DNA of 64,000 bases from a bacterium (GCA_030535455.1 JAUNJY010000009.1:1-64000); one strand, 5' to 3'; positions 36,272 to 44,575 are shown, numbered from the stretch's first letter. Notes: generated from the sequence alone by a model not told the origin. Made by a program: numbers and translations.

Positions 36272-38326
36272 ATGATACGAAAACTATATTACAGATTATC
36301 AAAGCTAAAACAAAAGGTAACTAGTAAACTTTATCATAATACGATTTATATGAAACTAAGGTTTTCCTTATTTTCCATTGGTGAAATCAAGGAAAACCTG
36401 ATTATATTTGAGTGCAATTTTGGCCGAGGATATTATGGACAATTGCGGGCCATCTATGAGGCGATGCTTTCTAATCCAGACTACTATAATTTTTATTTTA
36501 TATGGAGTGTTCGAAACTATTCTTCTAACCAATCACTGCTTGAGAAAGAACGTACCGGCCTGGCCAAAATCGGCACGCCAAGCTGGCTTAAGGCTTATGC
36601 AAAAGCCAAATATATCATTACCAACAAACCAGTCTCCACCCTTGTCCATAAGCGGCCTGGCCAATGCTATATCCTTTGTTCTGATGAGTTACTGGATTAT
36701 GGAACTGCAAGATATCCAGCCATGCAATGGCCCCAGTATGACTATGAGGTGGCTAGCACGTTTGGTAAGCTGCTAAATCGATATAAGACTGTAAGCGGTG
36801 CAAACAAACTGCTTTTAGGTCACTATACGGCTAATTCCCATATCGCTACAGCCAATTTAAAAGACTCTCTTATAAGCACGATTACACAGGACTCCATTGA
36901 TACTGCACTTCAAAATATCCGTTTTAAGCGTCCTGGCCAGTCATTTCAAATTGTAGGGACATTTTTAGAAAACACAAAAGTATCGCCACCTTTAAATAGC
37001 CGTTACTATCAAAATAATCAGTACTACTTTTGCAAGCCAGGTCCTTCTTTGGACTATTATGTATTGCTGCATATTGCAGACTTAATCGTCACCGATTCCA
37101 TTGGCGTTGTACATACAGCCAATACACTGAAGAAACATTGTATTTACGTAAATAGCTATGGACGCACGCCTACCATCAGCGGCCTATACTTTACGGAGGT
37201 AAAAAGTTTTCTTGATGTCTATATGCTTCTCTCTCTTGCAAGCTTTACCAATTACAGCTATCGTTCTATTGACTTATATGCTGAATGTGACCATGAAGAA
37301 TCCTTCGTAAATTCCACTGAGTATTATGCTGCAATCGGTAAAAACATTAATCTTCCTGCCTCTTACGAGACCCTGTTCGGACACAACGAACAAATCTGCA
37401 ATTCCATGGATACTTTGCTAAAGAGCTTGATTCGTCCTGTTTTAAACACTGTTTCTGTTCCTTACCATATTAAAAGGGGGAAATCGAAAAAGTTACTAAA
37501 GGCCATTCTAAAATCCATCGATACAAGACTCTATCAGTGGAAGCTTACGGTCTCCTATTTGATAAAGAAAACGGGACATTGCCTTACTACAAATGACCGA
37601 AAACTTCTATCCTATAAAAATAAGTTTCAAGGGGAACGATGTTTTCTTATCGGGAATGGGCCAAGCCTTACCACAAATGATTTAGAGCTGCTACAAAATG
37701 AATATACTTTTGCTTGCAACAGAATTTATAAACTATTTTCCGCAACCACATGGCGGCCTTCATTCTACTGCCTGATTGACGGAATTATAAGCAAATATGA
37801 GTCAAACGATATTGCAAGATATATTCGTTGTCCTATTTTCACAAATAAGAGTATCAGTGGGCGGCTTATGAAAAAAGGGAATATTGATGACCAGATTATT
37901 TACTCCAATAATCTTGGCCTTTCCAATTACAAGATCAGCAAGGACTTTTTTAATTACTACATTCCTTCTGGGGCAACCGTTATGACCTATATGATCGAGC
38001 TTGCCATTTATATGGGATTTAAAGAAATTTATCTGCTAGGCGTGGACTGTACTTCTAGTATTACAACCGAAGGCGGTCACTGCGTTAATAACTATATCTC
38101 TCCTGAAATTCTTGATAAAGATAAGGAACGGATCCGTAAGCGACTTGGTTTCAGTGTCATTACAAATGAAGATGTGGCTGATTATTATTTTAATAAATCT
38201 ACATTTGCATACCGTATCATAAAACATGACCTGGCAAACGAACATAAGGAAGTAAACATTATAAATGCCACAAGAGGCGGCATGCTAGAAGTATTTGAAC
38301 GAACCCGCCTAGAAGATGTGGTATAA
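36272..38326 (+). CDS. fusion: TagB/F-like domain + sialyltransferase/Maf-like domain
   Basis: 684 residues. Residues 35-380 resemble CDP-glycerol glycerophosphotransferases (FECNFGRGYYGQLRAIYEAM, then a late LIVTDSIGVVHTANTLKK), but the HGTxxK motif seen in active enzymes is not evident. Residues 445-684 repeat the fold of the first operon gene: RCFLIGNGPSLTTNDLELLQ and PSGATVMTYMIELAIYMGFK, then EIYLLGVDCTSS. The protein joins a teichoic-acid-type transferase with a putative CMP-sugar transferase, suggesting a polymer in which both chemistries alternate. Last gene of the operon, 3 bp after the phosphatase gene. Confidence 0.75.
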   Translation: MIRKLYYRLSKLKQKVTSKLYHNTIYMKLRFSLFSIGEIKENLIIFECNFGRGYYGQLRAIYEAMLSNPDYYNFYFIWSVRNYSSNQSLLEKERTGLAKIGTPSWLKAYAKAKYIITNKPVSTLVHKRPGQCYILCSDELLDYGTARYPAMQWPQYDYEVASTFGKLLNRYKTVSGANKLLLGHYTANSHIATANLKDSLISTITQDSIDTALQNIRFKRPGQSFQIVGTFLENTKVSPPLNSRYYQNNQYYFCKPGPSLDYYVLLHIADLIVTDSIGVVHTANTLKKHCIYVNSYGRTPTISGLYFTEVKSFLDVYMLLSLASFTNYSYRSIDLYAECDHEESFVNSTEYYAAIGKNINLPASYETLFGHNEQICNSMDTLLKSLIRPVLNTVSVPYHIKRGKSKKLLKAILKSIDTRLYQWKLTVSYLIKKTGHCLTTNDRKLLSYKNKFQGERCFLIGNGPSLTTNDLELLQNEYTFACNRIYKLFSATTWRPSFYCLIDGIISKYESNDIARYIRCPIFTNKSISGRLMKKGNIDDQIIYSNNLGLSNYKISKDFFNYYIPSGATVMTYMIELAIYMGFKEIYLLGVDCTSSITTEGGHCVNNYISPEILDKDKERIRKRLGFSVITNEDVADYYFNKSTFAYRIIKHDLANEHKEVNIINATRGGMLEVFERTRLEDVV

Positions 38327-38343
38327 CCGAATTTCAGGGTTCC

Positions 38344-38395
38344 TTTTTAATTGATCGGAGGCTGGTCGAAGAGAAGTTTTCCATCAATTAAAAAA
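38344..38395. repeat. terminator-associated repeat, family A (best copy)
   Basis: A 12-bp perfect inverted repeat (TTTTTAATTGAT at 38344-38355 with 38383-38394) encloses the conserved core GAGGCTGGTCGAAGAGAAG. It runs straight into the terminator of the DUF1062 gene. Compare 41505-41554 and 18-56. Confidence 0.65.
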
Positions 38396-38434
38396 GAGAC
38401 GCCATGCATATTAAATCATGCATGGCGTCTCTTT
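38393..38434. terminator. terminator
   Basis: A 17-bp perfect inverted repeat (38393-38409 with 38418-38434), T-run on the minus strand, lies between the fusion gene and the DUF1062 gene, which converge. Confidence 0.85.
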
Positions 38435-38442
38435 GTATGAAA

Positions 38443-39018
38443 TCATACTTTCATCAAAAGAATGACTTTATTCTTACTGTCGGATTTTATTACCGAAATC
38501 AAGCCCTCTTGTTCTGCCTTCTTTTCTTGACTTCTAGTCATATGTAATAATGAGGCGATCACTTTATCCATTCGAAGCTTTAATCCAAACTCATTATGAA
38601 TTTCAATATAGTGGTTGTCCATTTGTTCTCCGCCTCTAACCACATTTTGATGTTCTTTTTCCATCACAAGCTGATAGGATACCTGCCTCTCCTCAATCCT
38701 CTTTTTATTTTTTGAGAACAAGGACTTGTCCATGCCATATGCTTTGGCTAACTGTTCGTCATTTTGTAAGAACTGTTGATACTCCTTATCTGGAATGGAC
38801 GCTGGATTTTGTCTCTCATAAATAGTCAGGTTAAGCGTATGTTTACACGTTTCGCATTGATAAATCAGCCACACATCAATCCTATTTCCATTTGCATTTA
38901 CCCGAAAGGTATTGGTATTGATAAAATGGGCCTTACAGCCACAGCCTGGGCAATTATGAATTACCCGATAAGACTCCTGAGGGATTATTTTATAACTTAT
39001 AGTTTGTAAATAGCTCAT
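38443..39018 (-). CDS. DUF1062 family zinc-ribbon protein
   Basis: 191 residues. An N-terminal four-Cys zinc ribbon is visible (CPGCGCKAHF and later YQCETCKHTLNLTIYER). The C-terminal part EIHNEFGLKLRMDKVIASLL, then RSQEKKAEQEGLI, is typical of the family. Function is unknown; nucleic-acid binding is possible. It has its own terminator at 38393-38434. Confidence 0.82.
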   Translation of the reverse strand: MSYLQTISYKIIPQESYRVIHNCPGCGCKAHFINTNTFRVNANGNRIDVWLIYQCETCKHTLNLTIYERQNPASIPDKEYQQFLQNDEQLAKAYGMDKSLFSKNKKRIEERQVSYQLVMEKEHQNVVRGGEQMDNHYIEIHNEFGLKLRMDKVIASLLHMTRSQEKKAEQEGLISVIKSDSKNKVILLMKV

Positions 39019-39048
39019 AGTTGCATCTCCTTTTTATCTAATCGGATC

Positions 39049-39100
39049 TGCAAAGGCTACTACTTGTTTTTTATTTGCAATAGCCTCTGCTATGCAAACT
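39049..39100. repeat. dispersed repeat, family E copy 1
   Basis: Contains GGAT..GCA..GGCTAC and the near-palindrome TTTGCAATAGC..GCTATGCAAAC. The second copy is at 39550-39612 in the same orientation, on the other side of the small gene at 39249. Confidence 0.55.
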
Positions 39101-39248
39101 GTACTGGTGTAGTCATATAATTCTCCTTTTTCTAAATATTTTCTAGTTTCTTCTTAAAGTATACGTCGAAGGATGACATGTCTCCACCTCAAACTTAATT
39201 ATAAAAAAAGATGAGGAAATCTTACTTCTTTTTTCTATCAAAGCTGTT

Positions 39249-39524
39249 TTATGCTGCATGTTTCATTTCATGTAAAATTCGCTGTATGCTTTTTTCCGAC
39301 AAATAATACTTTTCCGCCAATGTCCTCACATTCATTCCTTGTTTATAATCGTTATAAATGCTTTGGTTTCTATTATGCAACTGTTTTCTGGTCTGAGTCT
39401 GATGGCCCCATTCCTTTCTGGTTCCTTCTTTTCTTGGAATGTATACCATTTCCCCATCCACATACTGCTGAATTATTTTTATTATTTCCTCCGGAAGAAT
39501 TTCTTCCGCTTTCCTATAGCCCAT
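39249..39524 (-). CDS. CD3324-family helix-turn-helix protein
   Basis: 91 residues. The N-terminal ILPEEIIKIIQQYVDGEMVY, then IPRKEGTRKEWG, and C-terminal helix-turn-helix TLAEKYYLSEKSIQRILHEM match the CD3324 family. Many Firmicutes carry it as a lone small regulator, next to transport or resistance genes. It is bracketed by two copies of a direct repeat (39049-39100 and 39550-39612). Confidence 0.8.
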   Translation of the reverse strand: MGYRKAEEILPEEIIKIIQQYVDGEMVYIPRKEGTRKEWGHQTQTRKQLHNRNQSIYNDYKQGMNVRTLAEKYYLSEKSIQRILHEMKHAA

Positions 39525-39549
39525 ATTTGCCTCCTAATTTTATACTCTT

Positions 39550-39612
39550 TAGGATTAGCACTGGCTACGGCATCTATGTACTTTTCAATGCAATAGCTAG
39601 CGCTATGCAAAC
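39550..39612. repeat. dispersed repeat, family E copy 2
   Basis: Carries GGAT..GCA..GGCTAC and CAATGCAATAGCtagcGCTA then TGCAAAC, matching 39049-39100. No transposase is nearby. Confidence 0.55.
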
Positions 39613-39695
39613 ATAACATCTGTTCCCATACAACAACGCCCCTTTCCTATCTTTCTATTATTAATTTTACAGAAATAGCCTTATAATTACAAGTA

Positions 39696-39736
39696 AAAGG
39701 GCCTTAAGACAATATATCATTGTCTTAAGGCCCTTT
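39696..39736 (-). terminator. terminator of the MATE gene
   Basis: An 18-bp perfect inverted repeat (39696-39713 with 39719-39736), 6 bp after the stop codon. The minus-strand T-run is short (CTTTTAC). Confidence 0.85.
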
Positions 39737-39742
39737 CCTTTA

Positions 39743-41104
39743 CTATGCTGGTTCGTTAATTACATTGCGAATCCATTTTCCTGATTTCAAGCGTTGTAAT
39801 ACAAAGAATATTTTTACTACTTCTTCTGCACATACTGCTAAGAATACCTGCTCTACGGAAAGTTTCAATACCGCAGCACAGATAAATGCCAATGGTACCG
39901 CGAATACCCATACTGTACAGGACTGTAAAATGGTTGTATATCGTGTGTCACCGCCCCCACGGTAAACACCAATAATCATTACTACGTTAAAGAAACGAAG
40001 CGCAGATACGACTGCCATAATACGAAGTACATTGGTTGTTGCCATTGCTGTTTCAGGCTGTACATCAAATAAGCTTGTAATAAATGGTGCCGTAATCCAG
40101 ATCATGATTCCTAGGATCAATCCACATAACGGTGCCAAGATACCAATCTTATTTGCATAATCTCTTGCAACCTCTTCTTCATCGGAACCAATCTTGTTTC
40201 CAATCATAATAGAAGCTGATACTGCAAGACCAATACAGATTACAAGGAACATATTGTTTAATGTGGTTGCGATCTGCATGGTTGCCACTGCATTGGTTCC
40301 AATTAATGCATATGCCATGGAGAATGCCATTAATCCAAAGGACCAGACAAGCTCATTTAAAATAGCTGATGTAGAAACGCTAAAGTAACGATTTACATCT
40401 GCTTTTGTATAAGAAAACATTTGCTTTAATTTAGTCGCTACCAGATTTCTACGAACATATACCATGCTTACGATAAAGATCATTTCGATAACACGGGCAA
40501 TCGTAGTTGCAATCGCTGCACCTGCAACCCCGAGTTCAGGTGCTCCCAAGTTACCAAAGATAAATACCCAGTTTAAGAATGCATTTATTCCTACGCCGAT
40601 CAAGCTGCCGAACATAGGAAGCTTTGGCTGTTCCGTACTTCTAAGAGCAGTGGAAAATCCTTGGGTAATATTAATAAAGATGGCACTTACTGATACGATT
40701 CTCATATAAGTTGCCCCTTGCTTGATTACCTCTGCATCTTTTGAAAATAAGCTCATAATCTGTGTTGGGAAACATATTCCTGCAATTCCGAATACGATTG
40801 TAGCCACAAATCCAACGGATAACACGATGCCTAACATCTTTTTGATGTTTTCCACATCTTTCTTTCCCCAATACTGCGCCATAAATACATTTGCCCCTGC
40901 ATTTACTCCGGCAATACATAATAAGAAAATATAGAAGAACTGGTTTGCCAGTCCAACTGCCGCAATTGGCGTTTCTCCTAATTTACCAATCATTAAATTG
41001 TCCACTAAGTTTAATGATGATGTGATAAAGTTCTGTAACGTGATTGGTATTGCCAACGTAATCATCGTTGTTAAAAAGACTTTATCTTTCCAAATATTTC
41101 GCAT
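39743..41104 (-). CDS. MATE family efflux transporter
   Basis: 453 residues from Met at 41104 (GGAGAG upstream); a TTG 12 bp earlier is rejected. Twelve membrane helices in two similar halves are visible, each starting with the family pattern (LAIPITLQNFITSSLNLVDN, then LMIGKLG). MATE proteins export drugs or metabolites in exchange for Na+ or H+. Substrate unknown. Confidence 0.92.
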   Translation of the reverse strand: MRNIWKDKVFLTTMITLAIPITLQNFITSSLNLVDNLMIGKLGETPIAAVGLANQFFYIFLLCIAGVNAGANVFMAQYWGKKDVENIKKMLGIVLSVGFVATIVFGIAGICFPTQIMSLFSKDAEVIKQGATYMRIVSVSAIFINITQGFSTALRSTEQPKLPMFGSLIGVGINAFLNWVFIFGNLGAPELGVAGAAIATTIARVIEMIFIVSMVYVRRNLVATKLKQMFSYTKADVNRYFSVSTSAILNELVWSFGLMAFSMAYALIGTNAVATMQIATTLNNMFLVICIGLAVSASIMIGNKIGSDEEEVARDYANKIGILAPLCGLILGIMIWITAPFITSLFDVQPETAMATTNVLRIMAVVSALRFFNVVMIIGVYRGGGDTRYTTILQSCTVWVFAVPLAFICAAVLKLSVEQVFLAVCAEEVVKIFFVLQRLKSGKWIRNVINEPA

Positions 41105-41129
41105 AACTCTCTCCAAATCTTTTGTATTC

Positions 41130-41555
41130 TTGCGGTGCCCCTCAATCTTGAGGGTGGAAGACGCTTTGTCGCGCCGAACCTGGTCGCGATAAGCGACGTC
41201 TTCCTTTCAGGTGAGTGTGCATCGTACGCCCGTCTTCCAGGGCGTTTCAGACTGTAGACAATTAAACTCTAGCAGTCACTTCAGCGCACTGCTTATAGGA
41301 AAGTTTGAAAACCATAGGTTTTCATTAAAATCGATATCCGGAAACCGCGCTTTTCGGATATCGGATTAGTGCGAATAGGTCCTTATTTTTAAGGACTTGC
41401 ACGAGTGAGCACTAATCATTTCCTTCGGCACTGGATGAAAGCCTGATTTCATCCAAAGCTTGGCGACTTTGTCGACAAGCTGATACGCCCCGTCTTCCAG
41501 GGCGTTTTTAATGAATAGAGGCTGCTCGAAAAGAATCTTCCTATCCATTAAAAAT
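41130..41555. repeat. composite of structured intergenic repeats (families C, B, D, A)
   Basis: A chain of hairpins with no gene. In order: family C (41170-41219) inside a GGAAGACG..CGTCTTCC helix; ACGCCC..GGGCGT (41226-41247); family B (41284-41325); family D with all four modules (41335-41490); a second ACGCCC..GGGCGT (41485-41504); and family A (41505-41554). Family D here has stem GATATCCG/CGGATATC around GAAACCGCGCTTTT, then a nested helix ending ACTTGCACGAG, then GGATGAAA..TTTCATCC, then GCTTG..CAAGC. Confidence 0.7.
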
Positions 41556-41563
41556 GCGCAAAA

Positions 41564-41603
41564 AAAGAAGCAAATGGGTTGTCTAGCCGCCCATCTACTT
41601 CTT
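41564..41603 (-). terminator. terminator of the HAD gene
   Basis: AAAGAAG..ATGGG pairs with CCCAT..CTTCTTT, with TTTTTTT on the minus strand. The interval 41604-41789 to the HAD stop shows no other gene. Confidence 0.6.
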
Positions 41604-41789
41604 TCTTTTATCCGCTCATTGTCTAATGACAGTTTTCAACTAGTATACTGGAAAACTTTCGTTACGTCAATATTTTGTACCTACCACTTTATTCCTTATA
41701 AGAGTTCATGGATCTGGTTTGCCATCATCAATCTTGATTTTAACTTCTTTGATACTCTTCTTATTTAATAATGATAACAGAATTTTGTT

Positions 41790-42449
41790 TTATCCAATAT
41801 GTTCCTTTGCAACTAATTCAGACAATCGGTAGACATACTTCTCTGCAATTGCTGATATCTGTCGTTTATCCTGGATAAAGGTCTCATCATACACTCCAAT
41901 GATCCGAAACCCCACCTTAGATGCCGTTTTAATTGCCGTCAGTGAATCTTCAAAGATCAGAGTATTCTCCTTTTCTCCTCCAATACGCGTCAATGCCTCT
42001 TCGAAAACAAGCGGTGAATGCTTATCCTCTCCTACTTCAGGGCAGGTTACCACAAACTCAAAGTAATTACAAAGACCTAGCTTACTTAATATGTACTGAG
42101 TCAGCTCCTGACAAGTCCCCGTTGCCACGCACATGGGAATTTCCATGTTCTTTAAATACCGTAGGAAATCAAATACACCGTTTTTCACAAACACATTATT
42201 TCTATAGCTGTACCTCATAATATTAAAAAACTCCTGTTCCAGTTCTACTCCGGTAAATGATGTTCCATACTGTTTATTCAGCGTCTCACTAACTTCCTTA
42301 TACGAAGCTGTCCGAATTAAATGAAGCAACTGTTTGGTAGGTTCAATCCCTACGCTGTTTAAAAAGATACGGCCGGCTCCCTTCCACTGTCTCATGGAGT
42401 CCACCAAGGTACCGTCCATATCAAAAATCGCGTATTCAAACTCTAACAT
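41790..42449 (-). CDS. HAD-superfamily hydrolase, beta-phosphoglucomutase-like
   Basis: 219 residues from Met at 42449 (AGGAGAGG upstream). HAD motifs are FDMDGTLVDS, the cap domain, CVATGTCQE, a Lys in EDKHSPLVFEEAL and FEDSLTAIKTA. These mark a sugar-phosphate phosphatase or mutase of the PGM-B/DhaK-phosphatase type. Exact substrate unknown. Confidence 0.88.
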   Translation of the reverse strand: MLEFEYAIFDMDGTLVDSMRQWKGAGRIFLNSVGIEPTKQLLHLIRTASYKEVSETLNKQYGTSFTGVELEQEFFNIMRYSYRNNVFVKNGVFDFLRYLKNMEIPMCVATGTCQELTQYILSKLGLCNYFEFVVTCPEVGEDKHSPLVFEEALTRIGGEKENTLIFEDSLTAIKTASKVGFRIIGVYDETFIQDKRQISAIAEKYVYRLSELVAKEHIG

Positions 42450-42557
42450 TCCATCATCCTCTCCTCTATCTACTACTATTTTCTTTCGCAAGTATTAGCA
42501 TATGCCTTTTAGATAAAAAGCAAGAGATATTCAGATGAAATCCAAGTTATTTTTTAT

Positions 42558-43151
42558 TTAATCCTGTATCTCTACTGGATAGTGTTCCTTAATCTCATGA
42601 TATAAAAAACAGTTCCTGTCATGGTCATTAATCATACCGCAAGCCTGTAAATGGGAATATACCGTGATGGAGCCTAAATACTTAAATCCTCTTTTTTTAA
42701 GTTCTTTAGAAATCAGGTCAGACAGTTCGTTATGGTCTGGCACCCGATTATAGTCATGGGATCTATACACAATTGTCTTATTATTAGTATGACTCCATAA
42801 AAATCTATCAAAAGAACCGTACTCTTCAATAATCTCAATAAATAACTTTGCGTTCTGTATAATTGCCGATATCTTTCTTATAGAACGGATCATACCTTCT
42901 GTTTGCATAATCTGATCAATTTTCTCCTGGTCATACGTTGCAATTTTATAAAAGTCTAACTCATCAAAACAGAAGCGAAAAATTTCCCGTTTTTTTAGCA
43001 TCATTGTCCAGTTCAGCCCACATTGCATCACTTCCATTAATAAATATTCAAAATGCACTTTATCATCATGAACTGGAATTCCCCATTCCTTGTCATGATA
43101 CTCCTGCATAATTCCGCCATCCAAGCACCAGCCGCATCGCTTTTTTTCCAT
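42558..43151 (-). CDS. tag: DNA-3-methyladenine glycosylase I
   Basis: 197 residues, typical length. The N-terminal RCGWC and YHDKEWGIPVHDD, EVMQCGLNW, and C-terminal HLQACGMINDHDRNCF include the zinc ligands (two Cys/His pairs) of Tag. The enzyme removes 3-methyladenine from alkylated DNA. Monocistronic. Confidence 0.95.
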   Translation of the reverse strand: MEKKRCGWCLDGGIMQEYHDKEWGIPVHDDKVHFEYLLMEVMQCGLNWTMMLKKREIFRFCFDELDFYKIATYDQEKIDQIMQTEGMIRSIRKISAIIQNAKLFIEIIEEYGSFDRFLWSHTNNKTIVYRSHDYNRVPDHNELSDLISKELKKRGFKYLGSITVYSHLQACGMINDHDRNCFLYHEIKEHYPVEIQD

Positions 43152-43294
43152 ACTTCCTGCTCCCTTCTTGCTTTTCTTTTATCTTAACATTGTTATTACT
43201 TTTTTACACTTTCATACAATGGAATGTTTTCTCAGTTGTCTAACTTACCAATCTAATCCATAATAATAGTATCATTACTTTAAGGAGAAATAAC

Positions 43295-43720
43295 ATGAAA
43301 ATAATCTTTGATAACATGGAATGGGAAGTTTCCGATTCTTCTAAAAATATCGTTGAATTAGCAAAAGAGCATGAAATCTATATTCCTGCCCCTTGCTACT
43401 ATAAAAAGGTGGAAAACGGATGCTGTAACTGCTGCCTAATCTTAGTTGACGGAAAAGAAGCAAGAGCTTGCAGCACGCTTCCTGTTGAAGGAATGAACAT
43501 CACATTCAATACGACTGAATTACTTTCCAAAAGAGAACGTAATCTGACAAGCTATGCCCTTGGCATTCCAACCCAATTAGAAAGTGACCATGAACATGAT
43601 CACCATCATCACGATCATGACCACTCTCATGGTGGCTGTGGAGACGACTGCAGCTGTGGCGATGATGGTTGTGGCGATGACTGTAGCTGTGGTGGAAACT
43701 GCGGGTGTGGTGGTCACTAA
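43295..43720 (+). CDS. 2Fe-2S ferredoxin-like protein with His/Cys-rich metal-binding tail
   Basis: 141 residues. Residues 1-90 match the N-terminal 2Fe-2S domain of NuoG/HoxU-type proteins: PAPCYYKKVENGCCNCCLIL then EARACSTLPVEGM. The tail (about 97-141) switches to a run of His and Asp (EHDHHHHDHDHSH) and then repeated CGDDCSCG units ending in GH. A tail like this binds Ni, Zn, Cu or Fe. Function unknown; metal storage or delivery to a metalloenzyme is possible. It stands alone with its own start (AAGGAG) and terminator. Confidence 0.75.
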   Translation: MKIIFDNMEWEVSDSSKNIVELAKEHEIYIPAPCYYKKVENGCCNCCLILVDGKEARACSTLPVEGMNITFNTTELLSKRERNLTSYALGIPTQLESDHEHDHHHHDHDHSHGGCGDDCSCGDDGCGDDCSCGGNCGCGGH

Positions 43721-43744
43721 ATTGTAATTCCCTATACACCAAAC

Positions 43745-43788
43745 AAAAAGACTGCTGCCTTCCTACCAAAGGATTGCACAGTCTTTTT
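43745..43788. terminator. bidirectional terminator
   Basis: AAAAAGACTG (43745-43754) pairs with CAGTCTTTTT (43779-43788) between convergent genes. Confidence 0.8.
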
Positions 43789-43795
43789 TTATTAT

Positions 43796-44575
43796 TTATC
43801 TTCTGCTTTTTCTATAATATAAGAATGCTAATGCGATCGCTACATAGACAATGGATAAAAACAGGTAAAACCATATATCAACGACAAGAAAACAATAGAC
43901 GAAGTTAAATGCAAAGTGGATGCATATAGAATAAATTAAATTATTACTCTTTTCCAATACCACATTCATTACTATGGCAAGGCAGCACATGACAACTACA
44001 TTTGCAACTATGTAAGGTAACATAAGGGCTCCTGAAAAATCGGAGTCAACAAACCAAAGTACGGTATGCCAAAATGCCCAAATGATGCCCTGAATAAGAG
44101 ATGCCCGTACAAAAGAATACTTTTTATTCAGCTCCACTCTAAGATAGCCTCTCCATCCGGCTTCCTCTCCTGTCGGTCCGGATAGGATTGATAATAAAAA
44201 AGAAGCCATGAATGAATAGCCACCCATAGAAAAATACGTACTAAAATTATTTCCCTGGAACATTGCTAACATCCAAACGGCAAATATGCTGCCTGCTGCC
44301 ACGATAGCTGCCGGAAGCACCAATGGCAGCACTTTAACTTTCGCCCTAAAACACTCTCTTAAAAACGCTTTTCTTGTCAGTTCCTCTCTTAGCCTTGTCC
44401 ACATAATCATCAAAACAATGGTAGGCGACCAGGCACATATATCTGATAAAATTCGCATAACAATAGGAGGCGCATTGAATACCATAGAAGCTCCCCCACA
44501 AATCACTAATACCATTGCCCAAAATACCAGATACGTGGTAATTACATAATTCCTAACTCCATGACTTTCTTTCAT
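43796..44575 (-). CDS. CPBP (CAAX-like) intramembrane metalloprotease
   Basis: 259 residues with about eight membrane helices. The catalytic motifs GPTGEEAGWRGYLR and FWHTVLW, plus a later HFAFNF, are intact. Bacterial members process bacteriocins or give immunity to them, or have unknown roles. It adjoins a decayed kinase/ABC module that resembles antimicrobial-peptide resistance loci, which fits but does not prove such a role. Confidence 0.88.
   Translation of the reverse strand: MKESHGVRNYVITTYLVFWAMVLVICGGASMVFNAPPIVMRILSDICAWSPTIVLMIMWTRLREELTRKAFLRECFRAKVKVLPLVLPAAIVAAGSIFAVWMLAMFQGNNFSTYFSMGGYSFMASFLLSILSGPTGEEAGWRGYLRVELNKKYSFVRASLIQGIIWAFWHTVLWFVDSDFSGALMLPYIVANVVVMCCLAIVMNVVLEKSNNLIYSICIHFAFNFVYCFLVVDIWFYLFLSIVYVAIALAFLYYRKSRR

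Noticed and set aside
41130..41555. Group II intron or large catalytic RNA
   Set aside because: No domain V signature and no reverse transcriptase; the region is a chain of separate repeat families that also occur singly elsewhere.
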